From: Chionoecetes opilio
Lineage: Eukaryota > Arthropoda > Malacostraca > Decapoda > Majidae
NCBI GenBank assembly: GCA_016584305.1
Contig: JACEEZ010023500.1
Location: forward strand, 98,689 to 162,688
Reading direction: 5' to 3'
DNA: 64,000 bases
Made by a program: the position numbers and the translations under genes. Of the stretch, positions 33,541 to 44,526 are shown piece after piece; position 1 is the stretch's first letter; each line of letters opens with the position of its first letter. The notes beneath the pieces are model-generated. The model was not told the origin of the DNA and made no database searches. It worked only from the letters and a program-made list of their open reading frames with translations.

Positions 33541-35400
33541 TTGATTTTGATTTTGATTTGGGAGTCACCCAGCAGATGCTGTCAGTGAAGCCTTGGGTCC
33601 GGCGTTCTCCCACACCCCTAATCTGTTGGGAGAGAAGCAAAAGGGGGAAGCAAAACTAGGGATTCTTTTTCCCCTCCTTACTCTCTCTGCCATCACATTC
33701 ATACGGGGGCCCCCATCATTGAGGGGCCCCCTGCCTCTCATGCTCTCTCCTACGTGCTCTCCACGAATTCTCCAAGAATTCTTTTACACTCTCAATCACA
33801 CGACTGTCACTCCTCCACTCAGCACACAACCCCAGCAGGTACTCCATCTCCACTCTCCTGTCTCTCATCCCCTCGCCATTCTTCCACTCCGACCTCTCCT
33901 TTCCCCTACCTCCAACATCTTTGTTCTAGCATATCATACCGTTCACATTCCAGCATCAAGTGCTCCACGGTTTCATCCACTCCTGTCCCCACACATCACA
34001 ACCACCTTGCTGCCATCATTCTTCCATCTGTCATACGACTATTTACCTCCAGCGACTTTGTCCTGGCTCTGAAGAGTAGGTCCCCCCCATAGCCACCATC
34101 ATAGAACCTTTCATACCGTGGGGTGGTCCTTTCTCCTGTACCATTCCAGTGTTGATTTTTCACTCATTCCCCTCAGCCATTCTTCTTTCCCTTTCTCTTC
34201 CCCTCTCCTATTTATTTCCTTTTTGCATACAGCCATACTCCATGTCTCATCACTCCTGTCACAAACATTTCCCCGTTCACCTGTCCATCTTTCCACTTTA
34301 CTGAGTCTTTCATCCCTTCCCCCTACATATTCCAGTCCCAAACCTTGCTTGCCCATTTGCTGTTCATCCATTCGTTGCAGTTTTAGCTCTGTACCTCAGT
34401 CCTGCCTTTGGGTATCCTCTCTCTGAAACGTGCTCCATCCCATTTTTCTTTCCCCTAATCGCTTCCACTGCCACATACCTATTGGGTCCTAATGCTATTC
34501 TGCCTGCTTTGTTCTGTGTTACTTCCAATCTGTCCAACTCTTCCTAGACCACACCATTGTTTCCAGGCCATACATAAAGCTAGGGACTGCCACACCCTTC
34601 CTAGTCCTCTCACCACTTCATACTTGTTGGCCCCCACATCTGCCACTGACATCTGCCCCACTGCCTAGCCTTCCAACCCACTGGTTGGCTCTAGCTATCC
34701 TCTCATGTTTAGTTTTCTCATAGCCTTTATCATCCAACCAATACCCAGATACTTGTACTCTTTCGTTCTCTTTATTTCATTCCCACCCACCATCCAAATC
34801 CTGTCCCTCATCAGAGTCATCCCCATTCACCACCAACACTTGACTCTTTCTCCTTACTGAGCCTAAAGTTTGAAGTCCCCTTCCATACTCATCACAGCAT
34901 TCAGCATCTCTTGTAGCTCATTTTGGTTTTCACTAAGGATCACCACCCTCATCTGCATACATCATACACTCAACACTTCATCTCCAATTTTCACACCCAG
35001 ACCTGTACGCTTCACTCTCACTGCCCATTTCCTCAACATATAATCCAAAAAGTAGAGGAGAAAGGACCAGCCCTGTCTTACTCCTCTCTTACTATTCACC
35101 CATCCAGTCTCAAGGTCCCCCCATACCGAACTTGGCCTGTTGTTCTCATACATACTGCTTATTATTTTAACAACCTTCTCACTCATGCCAAACGTCTCCA
35201 ATACCTTACATAAATTCTCCTATCCACTCTGTCAAAACCTTTCTCAATATCTAGAAAGGCTAGATATTTCTTTCTTCCCTCCTTCCTTGTTCTCTCAATC
35301 ACTTCATTCACTACAAACATATTGTCCTCACCTCTCCTTCTTCATTTTTTTCTTCTTCTTTTGACCTTAGGTCGCTTAGTAAACGCTTCTAGGTCCTCTT
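33541..35400 (-). pseudogene. LINE family A ORF2, reverse transcriptase to 3' end
   Basis: Read on the minus strand from the right, it gives in order GEDNMFVVNEVIERT, the RT motif A block FLDIEKGFDRVDR (about 35222-35262), RGVRQG (about 35050-35075), the YAD motif (about 34950-34965), LNAVMSMEG, ETMVWSRKELDRLEVTQNK (about 34510-34570), then the C-terminal cysteine-histidine region and a TCAAGA-like tail. These are the palm and thumb of a non-LTR reverse transcriptase. The last Asp of the YADD box reads as Glu here, and frameshifts break it at least six times. The endonuclease and ORF1 are absent, so it is 5'-truncated at about 35370-35400. Confidence 0.85.
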
Positions 35401-35479
35401 CCACTTCGTCTTTCCCTTTGTTAACAAAACTTGTTAACTCTTCCCCTGTTTATTTCATCTGGGAAAGACTTTTGATCAG

Positions 35480-38400
35480 TTTCTATTTTGTGTTCTTATT
35501 TCCCAAAACTGCGTTAGGAACACTTTGGTGAGGTTTAAAAATACTTTCAGTTTCCTTTTTTGTCCCCATACAGCCCTAACACCGTACACAGGGCCCCCCT
35601 CTTTCTGCTCTAGTCTCCGTCCCACTCCCCTCTGCCTAGGACTGTTACTATTGACGCTATAAGTTTTCCCTCTGACTCCTATACTTGTTGCATTCCACCA
35701 TGACATGTCTAAAGTTTCTTTCTCACCTACCCTGCAGCTACAATTCTGGTTCTCCAGTTTTTCCCCGTTCCTTCCGTTGACTTCCAAGGTGCCTGTTCTT
35801 GCTTTATAGAGTAACTTACTACCCCGTCTCCTACATGCCAGGTCACCCCCTCTGGTTTCTGTTTCCTCCTGTACCACTGCAACGTGATTTTCCTGGCCAT
35901 TCCTTCCTGCCATTTAACTAGCCCATTATTCTCAATTTTTTTTTTTGATATCTATTATCTCCTCCTGTTTTCCCTTCCCTCTCCCACAGTTTCTCTCCTT
36001 TTTCCATCTCTCTAGTTCCTTCTTCCAGTGGAACTTGATCTATTTTCCTGGGATATTTTCTTTGCCCATCTATCATTACTAAGTCTTTCAATTTTCTTGT
36101 GGAAACCCAGTTTTCCTTTAATTATCCTTTCCGAAGGTGCTCCATTCCCCTGTCTCCCTTATGGCCTCTACGGCAGTGCTCCTACAAGCTCCTAGTCCCA
36201 TCTGCCTACTATGTTTTTGATTCTTTTCCAAGTGCATGATGTCTCCTTCCCTTACTGAGTCACTTCTGACCCATACAGGCAATGGGGTACAGCCACCCCC
36301 TTCCATAAACTCCTGCCTACCTCATATTTTAATGATCTGTTACCACCATTTATATCATGCCTGTCATCCTCCTTGCTTTGCCTTCATTAAGTTTCCTCTG
36401 CTTTTCACCGCCTATCCCTTCTTGTTTACTTCCATTCCTAGGTATATATACTTTTCTACTACTTCTAGGACATTATTCTGGAGCACCCACTGACTCCTAC
36501 CTTCACTGTTAAACTCCATGACTTTAAAATTTCCTTTCACTAAACTTCAGGTCCCATTCCATTCCGTATGTGTTTTTTTATGTGTAAAAATTTTCCCCCA
36601 TTTCATCCTTACTTTCTGCCATCAATACTACATCATCAGCATAGGCCAGGCATCCTAACTTTTCCCCCTCCAATTTTTACTCCTTGACTTGACTTCCTGA
36701 TTCTCACGATCAGTTCCTCTAAAAACAGGTTAAATAATGTGGGGACATGACACATCCTTGTCTAACTCCTATATTTTTTTCCATCCAGCCAGTTGTAATG
36801 TCACCTAGGGGAAATTTCACTTCGTTCCCTTATACATTCTGTTTATTACATCCACCACCTTTGTATTCTGCTCCAATGTGTCTCAGTAATCTTATTAACT
36901 TTCCCCCCTATTTACTGTGTCGTACGCCTTTTCAATATCTATAAATACTAAGTAAAGCTCTTTTTCTGGTGCTTGTTTCTTTCTATAATTTCTTTTAGTG
37001 TAAATATATTTTCCATTCCACCTCTGCCTTTCCTGAACCCACTTTGCTCCTCTCCTAACATCTTGTTTTCCTCTATCCACAATTTCAATTTCTCATTAAT
37101 AATCATTCCAAAAACCTTGGCTAGTATGTTCATAACGGCTATGGGCCTATAATTGGGTATGTCCTCCTTATCTTTTCCTCCTCCTTTGTGAATTAGAGTC
37201 ATCTGCTCTTTTTCCAGTCCTGTGGCACGCAGCCTTGCTCCAGCACTGTGTCACATATGTTTTTATATTGCCTGTTTTACCTTTTCTCCTCCATATTAAC
37301 AAACTCCCCTATGAGCCCATCTGTCCCTGCAGCTTTGCCGTTCTTCAAAGCTTTCACTACCTTTTTTACCTCTCAACTCAATTACTGTTTCCTCCATTTC
37401 TCTCTTGTCACTGTAAATCATAAAGTTTTTCCATTCCCTCTACTACCATGTTCTTTCTAATTACTTTACTCCAGTACCCTTCTATTACTGATTTTTATTT
37501 CATCCTCCTTCTCTGTATCTCTTCCCTCTGTTTTCAGTTTAACTTTCTGGTTCATCTCTCGTCCACCGAGGTTTCTCTTTAAACTTTTCCATCCTTCCTT
37601 TTCCCCCTCTCCTCGAGGTAACTGTTTTTGTTTTTTTGCCTGCTGTTCCTCCCATGTAGCTATCTTTTTACTTATTATATCTGTGCTACTTTTTTGCATT
37701 CTTATATTGAGCCCCTGCCCCTCTCCCATTCTTGTCTATATTGTTCTCCTTTTTCTATTAATTTCCTTAATTTTCTCTGCCTTCTATTGTCATTTTTCCT
37801 GTTTCTTAATGCTTGTTCTACCTCTTTATCCCACCATCCTTTTAGTCTAGTTTTCCTCCTGTCCTTGTATTTCTTCACTCCTATAGTATTTTTTGCCTCC
37901 TGCATCATTACCGTTTTAACGTCCTGCTCCCGCTTCCATAGTTTTTTATTACCCTTCTCAGTTTCTCTACCAACTTCTCATCAAGTTTTATGGCTGTACA
38001 CCCCCCCAGTCGGCATCTTGTATCCTCCATTTAGTCCTCCACTCTGTCTTCGCACTTTCACTTTCGACCTATCTTTCCACACGACACTCCTATCATGATT
38101 GGTCCGAAATATCTATCTCCTCGTTCTTCCATATCGTGCACTTACTTTTCTCTATTTCTGTGTTTACTATTATGAAATCTATTGCTGATTCTGCTCCTCT
38201 ATCTCTCCACGTCACTGGATCTTCTAACTCCCAATTCTTAATTTTTAGATTGGCCTTTTCTGTAAAATCCAAAAGCATCTGTCCGTTGATGTTTACTGGT
38301 GCACTATTTAGACCTAGGTGTCCATTGAAATCTCCCTCAGTATCCATTTTCTTTTTCCAACTCTCCTGCTTATTTCCATTAGTGCATCATAAAGTTTCAG

Positions 38401-38770
38401 TTTTTTTGCCCGGTTTACAACACCTTCAACACCCATGTACACCACTGTCACCCACCATTCTTCCTTCCCATCTGTGATCCTGACTGTGATTATGTCTCCC
38501 TTGTTGTATCCTACTTATCTATTATTTTCCCTTTTTGCAGGTGTAACCTCTGATATCTCCCTTCTGCCTTCTCCCTCACAAGAACCCCAACACCACCTCC
38601 CTTCTTCTCACCTGTTTTCCTTCCTCTTCCTTGCCTAACCATCCACCTTCCTGCCATTTTATCTGATCATGCCATCCTGTTTTCTCCTACTCCAACTACA
38701 TCATATAATTTCGACTCATCAAAAAGATTCTCCACTTCCCTTCATTCCACCTCGGTGTTCAGGAAGGCAA
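35480..38770 (-). pseudogene. LINE family B ORF2 (endonuclease and reverse transcriptase)
   Basis: Nearly complete ORF2 on the minus strand, split by frameshifts. The endonuclease comes first: an FLNTE block and DVVGVGE (about 38690-38790) supply the N and E positions, then GDFNGHLG, SAIDFIIVN and a DISD block (38093-38347), as in the EEP/APE-type endonuclease. A linker follows (37466-37908). The RT fingers are at 36948-37202 (LIHKGGGKDKEDIPNYRPIA, SGFRKGR), motif A FIDIEKAYDTVNR at about 36903-36955, and motif C YADDVVLM at about 36621-36645. After VEAI and GEWSTF (about 36120-36170) comes a C-terminal CSCR...KETL region (about 35690-35780). The catalytic Asp residues are present. The frame is not continuous as given, either from decay or from sequencing indels. 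Confidence 0.85.
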
Positions 38771-39902
38771 TAGCGTCTGTCCTCTTCGGTCCTCTACTAT
38801 TCTTCTTTTTTCTTCTCCCTGTACTGCGCCCACTCCACGACGTTCCAGCCGGGCCATCTCTTCCCCAGGTAGGACAGGTGCACTCCGTCCCTCGCCCAAA
38901 CTTCTCTCCAGCTATCTGCTCCCACAGCTGCAGGCCGTCACATCTCCACTCCTCCGTCTTACGTAAGCACTCTGCATTCAGCCACTTCCTTTTCTTGTCG
39001 TACTTTGTTCCTTCTTTTTCTAGTCTCCTCGGTATCGACATCACGAGCACATTTTCACCAACTCTTGTCTTGGCAAGTCGCACAATTTCTCTCATGGTCT
39101 CCAACGATCTCAACTCGCCCACTTCCATCAGTCCGTTTCCACCGCCTTCCACTACCACCAAGTCGTCGGGTTTCATCTCCTCCAGGTGCTCCTTCACCAC
39201 CAGCCGGATCATATCAATTCTAGCGCCACCTTCCATTTTGTCCATGATCCTATAGTATCCTGATGTCAAGAAGTGGATCTCCTTCCCCACTCCTTTCAGG
39301 ATACTGTCGCCGAACAGCCACAACCGACGCTGCAGCTTTCCTTGCCTGTGACTCATCTTTGTGCCGTTTCTTACTTTTTTCCAGTTCTGTGTTCCTACTC
39401 CCACCCAGCTGGCATACTTCTGGCCAGACTCGTCCTGGCTGACTCCTGGCTCCTCCGCCGCCGCCTTCTTCCTCACTGATAGCCTTTCCCTAGCCGCTGC
39501 TGTTGCTGCTGCTGCTGCTACTGCTGCTTCTTTTCCTTGGTTGTTTTCTCCTGGCTCTACCGCTGCCTCCCCCTCCCTCACTGGTGTCTTTTTCTTTACC
39601 ACTGCTGCTGCTGCTGTTTCTGCTGCTGCTGCTACTGCTGCTGCTGCTGCTTCTTTTCCTTGGTTGTTTTCTCCTGGCTCTCCGCCCTGCGTCCCCCTCC
39701 TCACTGGTGTCTTTTTCTTTACCACTGCTGCTGCTGCTGCTGCTGCTGTTTCTGCTGCTGCTCCTGTTGCTGCTGCTGCCTCCTTTCCTTGGTTGTTTTC
39801 TCCTAGCTCTACTGCTGCCTCCTCCTCCCTCACTGGTGGCCTTTCCTTTACCACTACTGCTGCTGTTGCTGCTGCTATGTTCCGGCAGCTGATATGTATC
39901 AC
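38742..39902 (-). pseudogene. LINE family B ORF1, repeat region and SGNH esterase domain
   Basis: A 386-residue open frame. Residues about 1-160 are a low-complexity region made of three modules (KKKTPVR..., EPGENNQGKE, then poly-Ala) encoded by GCT/CTG repeats. Residues about 190-300 are an SGNH/GDSL hydrolase: block I LWLFGDSILKG (Ser nucleophile, about 39305-39313), a block III-like VVEGGGNGL, then LVMSIPRR. The last block, with Asp and His (DGVHLS, about 38874-38891), is present but in the neighbouring frame, so one indel near 38895 breaks the domain. Esterase-bearing ORF1 proteins are known in CR1-like LINEs. The role is unclear, with lipid or membrane association proposed. An alternative frame over 39490-39902 is also open (Ser-rich) because of the triplet repeats. 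Confidence 0.85.
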
Positions 39903-40440
39903 TGGTGGCTGCTACGTACCATCCAATGTTTCTATGCACCGCGGCTGTTTTCTTTGAGCTCTGGGTCTCTTCCTCTTCTTCTGTTGTTTCTGGTAATTTC
40001 ACCTCTGTTACTACCGCTGCTTCCTCTACTTGCTGGCTTTCTTCCACAAACCCTTTTTCACCAGTTTCTTTCCGTTTTGCATACGAATGCTCCTGCTCTT
40101 CATTATTTTCTTCCTCTTTTTCTTCTTCTTTTCTGTTCCTGTTGTTCTTCCTCTGAATCACTGACCACTTCTTCCACCGCTTGTGAGGTATTTTTATCCT
40201 CATCCCCGGCTGCTCTTGCTACCCGTTCTTTCTTTGTTTTCCACTCTTTCTTTGAAATGTGCAAACATTTCGTGCACAGGAACACTAAGCACTTCACTTT
40301 GAGGGTTTTCTGTGACACGTCCCCTAGCCCCCGTACACACTTTGTATGGTAGCCTACCAGTCGTCACATCTTTCACACCCTACCGCTTTTCTATCCCTGC
40401 TCGTCACCTTGTTACAACTTCCAGTCACTATTAAACATGG
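39903..40440 (-). pseudogene. LINE family B ORF1 N-terminus with PHD-like finger
   Basis: The minus strand contains a cysteine/histidine cluster in the order C, C, CERCDDW (about 40350-40385), then in the next frame YHTKC (about 40335) and CLVFLCTKC (about 40275-40300). The C-C-C-C-H-C-C-C spacing with a Trp two residues before the His is that of a PHD finger. An acidic, lysine-rich stretch (EEEQQEQKRRRKRGRK and following) leads into the repeat region. CR1-like LINEs with both PHD and esterase domains are established, so the pairing supports the call. At least two frameshifts are needed. Confidence 0.7.
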
Positions 40441-40577
40441 TTCACTGCTTACTGTTCAGAGATAACACACAAAACTGTCTCCGCCTCTCCTGCACGTGTG
40501 CCTCCTCCAGCGGCTGTCTCCTATTTTTTTTTTTTTTTTTTCCTGTCTTTTCTGAATCCATTCTGCTCTTCACCCAT

Positions 40578-41255
40578 ACACAAGAAGAAGAAAAAGACTG
40601 CACACCTGCACCGCCTCTGTCTCCCCGAGTCCCCTGACCCCCACTGCCCCTGTGGTGCAGGAACGTCTCTGAGACTATTGAACACCTTCTGCTGCAGTGT
40701 CCGCGCTTCCACGCCCACCGTGTAGTGCTAGTGACGGTGCTACACTCTCAACTCCTCTCCCTGAACGTCACCACCTGTGACCTGACCACCCTGCTGGCGT
40801 CCCCCCCTCACGGCGACACGCTGTCCTCCGCCTCACCTGTGCCTCCTGAGGAAGACAGGTCAACTACCGCGCCTGTGATAGCATCATAGGACAGCACCAG
40901 GGCTCATAGTGTTCCCCAAGGGATCCTCGCAGCCCTAAAACAACACAACAACAACAACAACAACACAGCTGTGCAGCAGCAGCAGCAGCTTGGCGGGGAG
41001 GAGACGTTAGCGCACAAGTGCTGTGTTTTCTTGGCTGTTCACCTCGTGCTGTGGTTTGCAGCGGTGGTCGCGGCTCAGGAAGGGTGAGTAGAGATGTGGG
41101 GTTATAGTATGAAGTAGTGACCTGGTGTAAGCCGGGGGTCAAGGGGTGACATGAGCCTTGTTATGGGCGGCCAGGGAGGGAAGGCCAGGCTGACTTGGAC
41201 CCCTGGGCTGCCTTGCTGTTGCTGGGGACTGGGCTGTAGTGACTTTGATGGTGTT
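40578..41255 (+). repeat. Duplicated segment, copy 2 (partner 17518-18200)
   Basis: It begins aagaagaaaaagactgc and stays collinear with 17518-18200, including the acaacaac tail (40940-40965), the GC-rich exon-like block and the gtgagtag donor-like site near 41085. The copies differ at few positions, so the duplication looks recent or is an assembly duplicate. Confidence 0.8.
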
Positions 41256-41404
41256 TGTTTATTCTTATGACTAGCCGCAAAGCCGCCCTCCGGGCGGACT
41301 TTTTGGCTAGCTCCTGCAGAGGGCTATTGGTGGACCTTCGGCCCACCAAACACGGACTCTCCAGATAGCCCCTTCTAACTTTCCTGAAATCATGGATGTA
41401 GAAA
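41256..41404. other. Spacer with small hairpin
   Basis: Contains agccgccctccgggcggact, a short perfect-type stem-loop, and a cattggtggacc/ttcggcccaccaa stem at about 41325-41348. The block tttcctgaaatcatggatgtagaaatgtatg matches, inverted, 20235-20262. No coding function is visible. Confidence 0.5.
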
Positions 41405-41650
41405 TGTATGTATTCCCCCCACCCATTCACTCACCCATTATCCATCACCCCCCACCCATTCACTCACCCATTACCCATCACCACACACCCATTCACTCAC
41501 CCATTACCCATCACCCCCCACCTATTCCCTATTCCATCACCCCCCACCCCCCACCCATCACCCCCCACCCATTCACTCACCCATCACCCCACACCCATTA
41601 CCCATCACCCCACCCATTCACTCACCCATTACCCATCACCCTACATCAAA
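41405..41650. repeat. 32-bp tandem array (cacccattcactcacc)
   Basis: Repeats of cattcactcacccattaccc alternating with catcaccccccac. The Pro/His/Thr-rich ORFs here are artefacts. Confidence 0.9.
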
Positions 41651-42001
41651 GTTTCCTCAATTCTCGCAACCCACTTTTTTTTTCACAATTCTCGCTAATA
41701 GGCTGCTAAAAAAAAGAAAAAAAAAGTGATCGGAGCATCTCATAAGTAGGCTTAAAACCTTCCCCTGGTTGACCTGGTTCCAAAAATGTGCCATATGAGG
41801 TGATTGCGCCACGGGGGGCGGAACCTATACCACACACACACACACACACACAGACAGACAGACACACTTTCGCTTATATTATTATAGATGGATACACCTA
41901 TCTATCTGCCTGACTATTCTAACTGGGTCCAATAATAAAAAAGTTTAATAAAATATCAAACAAAAGCGATGCAGGTCACAAGAAGAGGAAGAGGGAGGCA
42001 T

Positions 42002-42356
42002 GGTAATTATGGAGGAGAGTTTCACGGTCTATTTCAGAGACACCGACTAGTTTTTCCTGGCCTAAAACAGGTGCTTTTTCTAATGGAGATAGTTTTTTTT
42101 TGCGAAAAACCATATTTTTTGACAAAAAACAAACAACAAACTTTAGGTTAGGTTTCATTAAAGCTTATAAGACCCTGACAAATTTTTCCCGCCCAAATTT
42201 CAGTTTTTTTTCTGATGGAGATTTTTTTTTTTTTTTCCTTTCGGTAATTGAATTTCTGCACTACAAAAAACTATCTCCATTAGAAAAAGCACCTGTTTTA
42301 GGCCAGGAAAAACTGTCGTTCTCTGAAATGCCGGGAAACTCTCCTCCATAATTACC
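42002..42356. mobile_element. E-type MITE, nearly complete inverted repeat
   Basis: 355 bp whose two ends, each about 115 bp, are inverted copies. They start GGTAATTATGGAGGAGAGTT and contain cctggcctaaaacaggtgc and ttctaatggagatag. The sequence ends at attacc directly before an unresolved base (n at 42357). It has no ORF. Relatives lie at 8552-8665, 16240-16345, 3900-4033 and 11815-11925 (inverted), 43606-44170 and 53946-54220. Confidence 0.8.
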
Positions 42357-42446
42357 NTGTTTTCCCTGTATCTAATCTATCTATATATCTATCTATCTAC
42401 ATCACAGAGTTATACACTATGTGACCTATACATCCATCCATCAATG

Positions 42447-42700
<254 letters not shown>

Positions 42701-42807
42701 ATGAAGGCGTTGCAGGTCAGAATTCAGCCAAGAATAGAAAAGTCTCGCCTCATACAAGGAAAAGAAAACCAATTCAAAGTATAGCCTCGAGAGAGACAGG
42801 GACTTCA

Positions 42808-43133
42808 TAATACTTCTAAACACTTATTTCAGCACATTTAACCATTAAATAGTGAATGTATACGTTCCTTAATAACTCATCTATATATTGCCTGCCTTTT
42901 CCATGTATATTAGGACTTATTTACAGGTTTTTAAGGCAGATATATGGGGAAAAGACGATTTTTTAGAGACTATAATATCTTTAGGCATTTATTTCAGCAC
43001 ATTTAACCATTTAGTAGTGAATATATACGTTCCTTAATAACTCATCTATATATTGCCTGCCTTTTCCATGTATATTATGACTTATTTACAGGTTTTTAAG
43101 GCAGATATATGGGGAAAAGACGATATTTAGGTC
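42808..43133. repeat. Two tandem copies of a 165-bp unit
   Basis: The block from about 42808 (atttcagcacatttaacc at 42826) repeats 165 bases later (42991). It includes gttccttaataactcatc, tgcctgccttttccatg and aggcagatatatgggg in both copies. Non-coding. Confidence 0.85.
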
Positions 43134-43134
43134 T

Positions 43135-43207
43135 TGGTGTGAGTGGGCGGCTGACTGGCTGTGTTTACGTTTACCCTGGCGGCGGTGAGGCGGCGGTGTG
43201 TTCAGGT
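43135..43207 (+). other. Exon-like GC-rich block with splice donor
   Basis: A GC-rich stretch ends gtgtgttcag followed by gtaaatat, an acceptable splice donor, in an AT-rich setting. It could be a non-coding first exon. There is no ATG with a meaningful frame, and no partner exon is visible in the window. Confidence 0.3.
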
Positions 43208-43401
43208 AAATATATTAGTTATTTCACGTGTTTTAGGTATTATACTGATATGTTATGAGTGTTGATGTGTGTGTGGGTGACCTGTGTGTGTGTGTGTGTA
43301 TAGGGGAGGGCGGGGCAGGCATGGTGGGGGGTTATTTCCTGTGTTATGTGATGGTTGTGTGTGTGTGTCGGGGTGAAGGAGGCTGGGCTCAGGGCTGTCT
43401 G

Positions 43402-43467
43402 GAACTGTCGCCGATAGGAATTCTCGCGGACGTCGACGAGTGTTCCTATTTCTGGCGACAGTTCTAG
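43402..43467. repeat. Small palindrome ggaactgtcgcc...ggcgacagttc
   Basis: The ends of this 66-base block are inverted copies of ggaactgtcgccgatagga. The same 13-mer occurs at 43553 and, inverted, at 48588-48600. It may be a terminal repeat of the larger Merlin-containing region, but no target duplication is seen. Confidence 0.6.
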
Positions 43468-43605
43468 CTCTTGATCTTGAGTTAGGTTATGTAGGCCAGG
43501 TGACCAATGTCCAGGTTAGGTTAGTGAACGAGCGGGGGCGTGGCTTTACCAGTGGAACTGTCGCCGAAAATTTCCACGTCTGCGAGTGTATTACTGTCGG
43601 CGAGA

Positions 43606-44270
43606 ATGGTAATTATGGAGGAGAGTTTCACGGTCTATTTCAGAGACACCGACTAGTTTTTCCTGGCCTAAAACAGGTGCTTTTTCTAATGGAGATAGGT
43701 TTTTTTTGCGCAAAACCATAGTTTTTGACAAAAAAAAAAAAAAAAAAAAAATTTTTTTGCCTAAAATAGGTGCTTCTTCTACTCGAGATAGTTTTATATA
43801 GCGCACAAACATAAATACCAAAAAAAAAAAAAAAAAAATCCGAAATTCTGTATAATTTTATAGATTTTTTTTTTTTTTTTTTTTTTTGTTCCTTTTGGTA
43901 TTTATGTTTGTGCGCTATAGAAAACTATCTCGAGTAGAAGCACCTATTTTAGGCAAAAAACAATATATAATTATTTTTATTTTTTTTGGTCAAAAACTAT
44001 GGTTTTGCGCAAAAAAAAACTATCTCCATTAGAAAAAGCGGTAATTATGGAGGAGAGTTTTACGGTCTATTTCAGAGACACCGACTAGTTTTTCCTGGCC
44101 TAAAACAGGTGCTTTTTCTAATGGAGATAGTTTTTTGTAGTGCAGAAACTTAATTACCGAAAGGAAAAAAAAAAAAAAAAATCTCCATCAGAAAAAAAAC
44201 AGAAATTTGGGCGGGAAAAATTTGTCAGGGTCTTATAAGCTTTAATGAAACCTAACCTAAACTTATAGGT
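43606..44270. mobile_element. Nested E-type MITEs (hairpin inside hairpin)
   Basis: An outer E-type arm (43606-43735) is mirrored at about 43987-44037. Between them lies a second, diverged hairpin (43760-43962) whose arms share aggtgcttcttctactcgag and tagcgcacaaacataaatac. At 44038 a further E-type left end begins directly, and its right part (44150-44270) is an inverted copy of 42150-42275. Non-coding. Confidence 0.75.
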
Positions 44271-44425
44271 TTTAATGAAACCTAACCTAACCTAACCACA
44301 AAGTATACCTAACCTAACCTAACCACAAAGTATACCCAACCCAACCTAACCTAACCTAACAACCACAAAGTATACCTAACCTAACCTTAACCACAAAGTA
44401 TACCTAACCTAACCTTAACACTCTT
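44265..44425. repeat. Interstitial TTAGG-type repeats
   Basis: Irregular CCTAA repeats (complement TTAGG) interleaved with aaccacaaagtatac. TTAGG is the usual arthropod telomere unit. Irregular spacing and the surrounding MITEs argue for an interstitial satellite and not a chromosome end. Confidence 0.8.
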
Positions 44426-44526
44426 ACCTAGTGAGGTGGTGGATAGCAGCGCGCGATTTCCCGTAGGAAGTGATGGAGAATGGTTGTATGGTCTGTGTGA
44501 CTGTGGCAGAACAAATATCGGGCGAA

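Larger units (their letters stand above)
30205..34400 (+). repeat. Composite repeat, partial copy 3
   Basis: Homologous to 9830-10812 and then 13383-14420 of copy 2. It lacks the 2.57-kb element between them and is interrupted by a solo LTR (30678-32756). It supplies the empty site for the 2.57-kb element. LINE C sequence (33395-33540) is embedded in its LINE A tail. Confidence 0.75.

Noticed and set aside
39361..39957. Plus-strand Ala/Phe-rich ORFs opposite LINE B ORF1
   Set aside because: They are the reverse complement of the triplet repeats in ORF1; the esterase and repeat modules are coherent only on the minus strand.
44265..44425. Chromosome end (telomere)
   Set aside because: CCTAA units are irregular, interleaved with aaccacaaagtatac and flanked on both sides by transposons.
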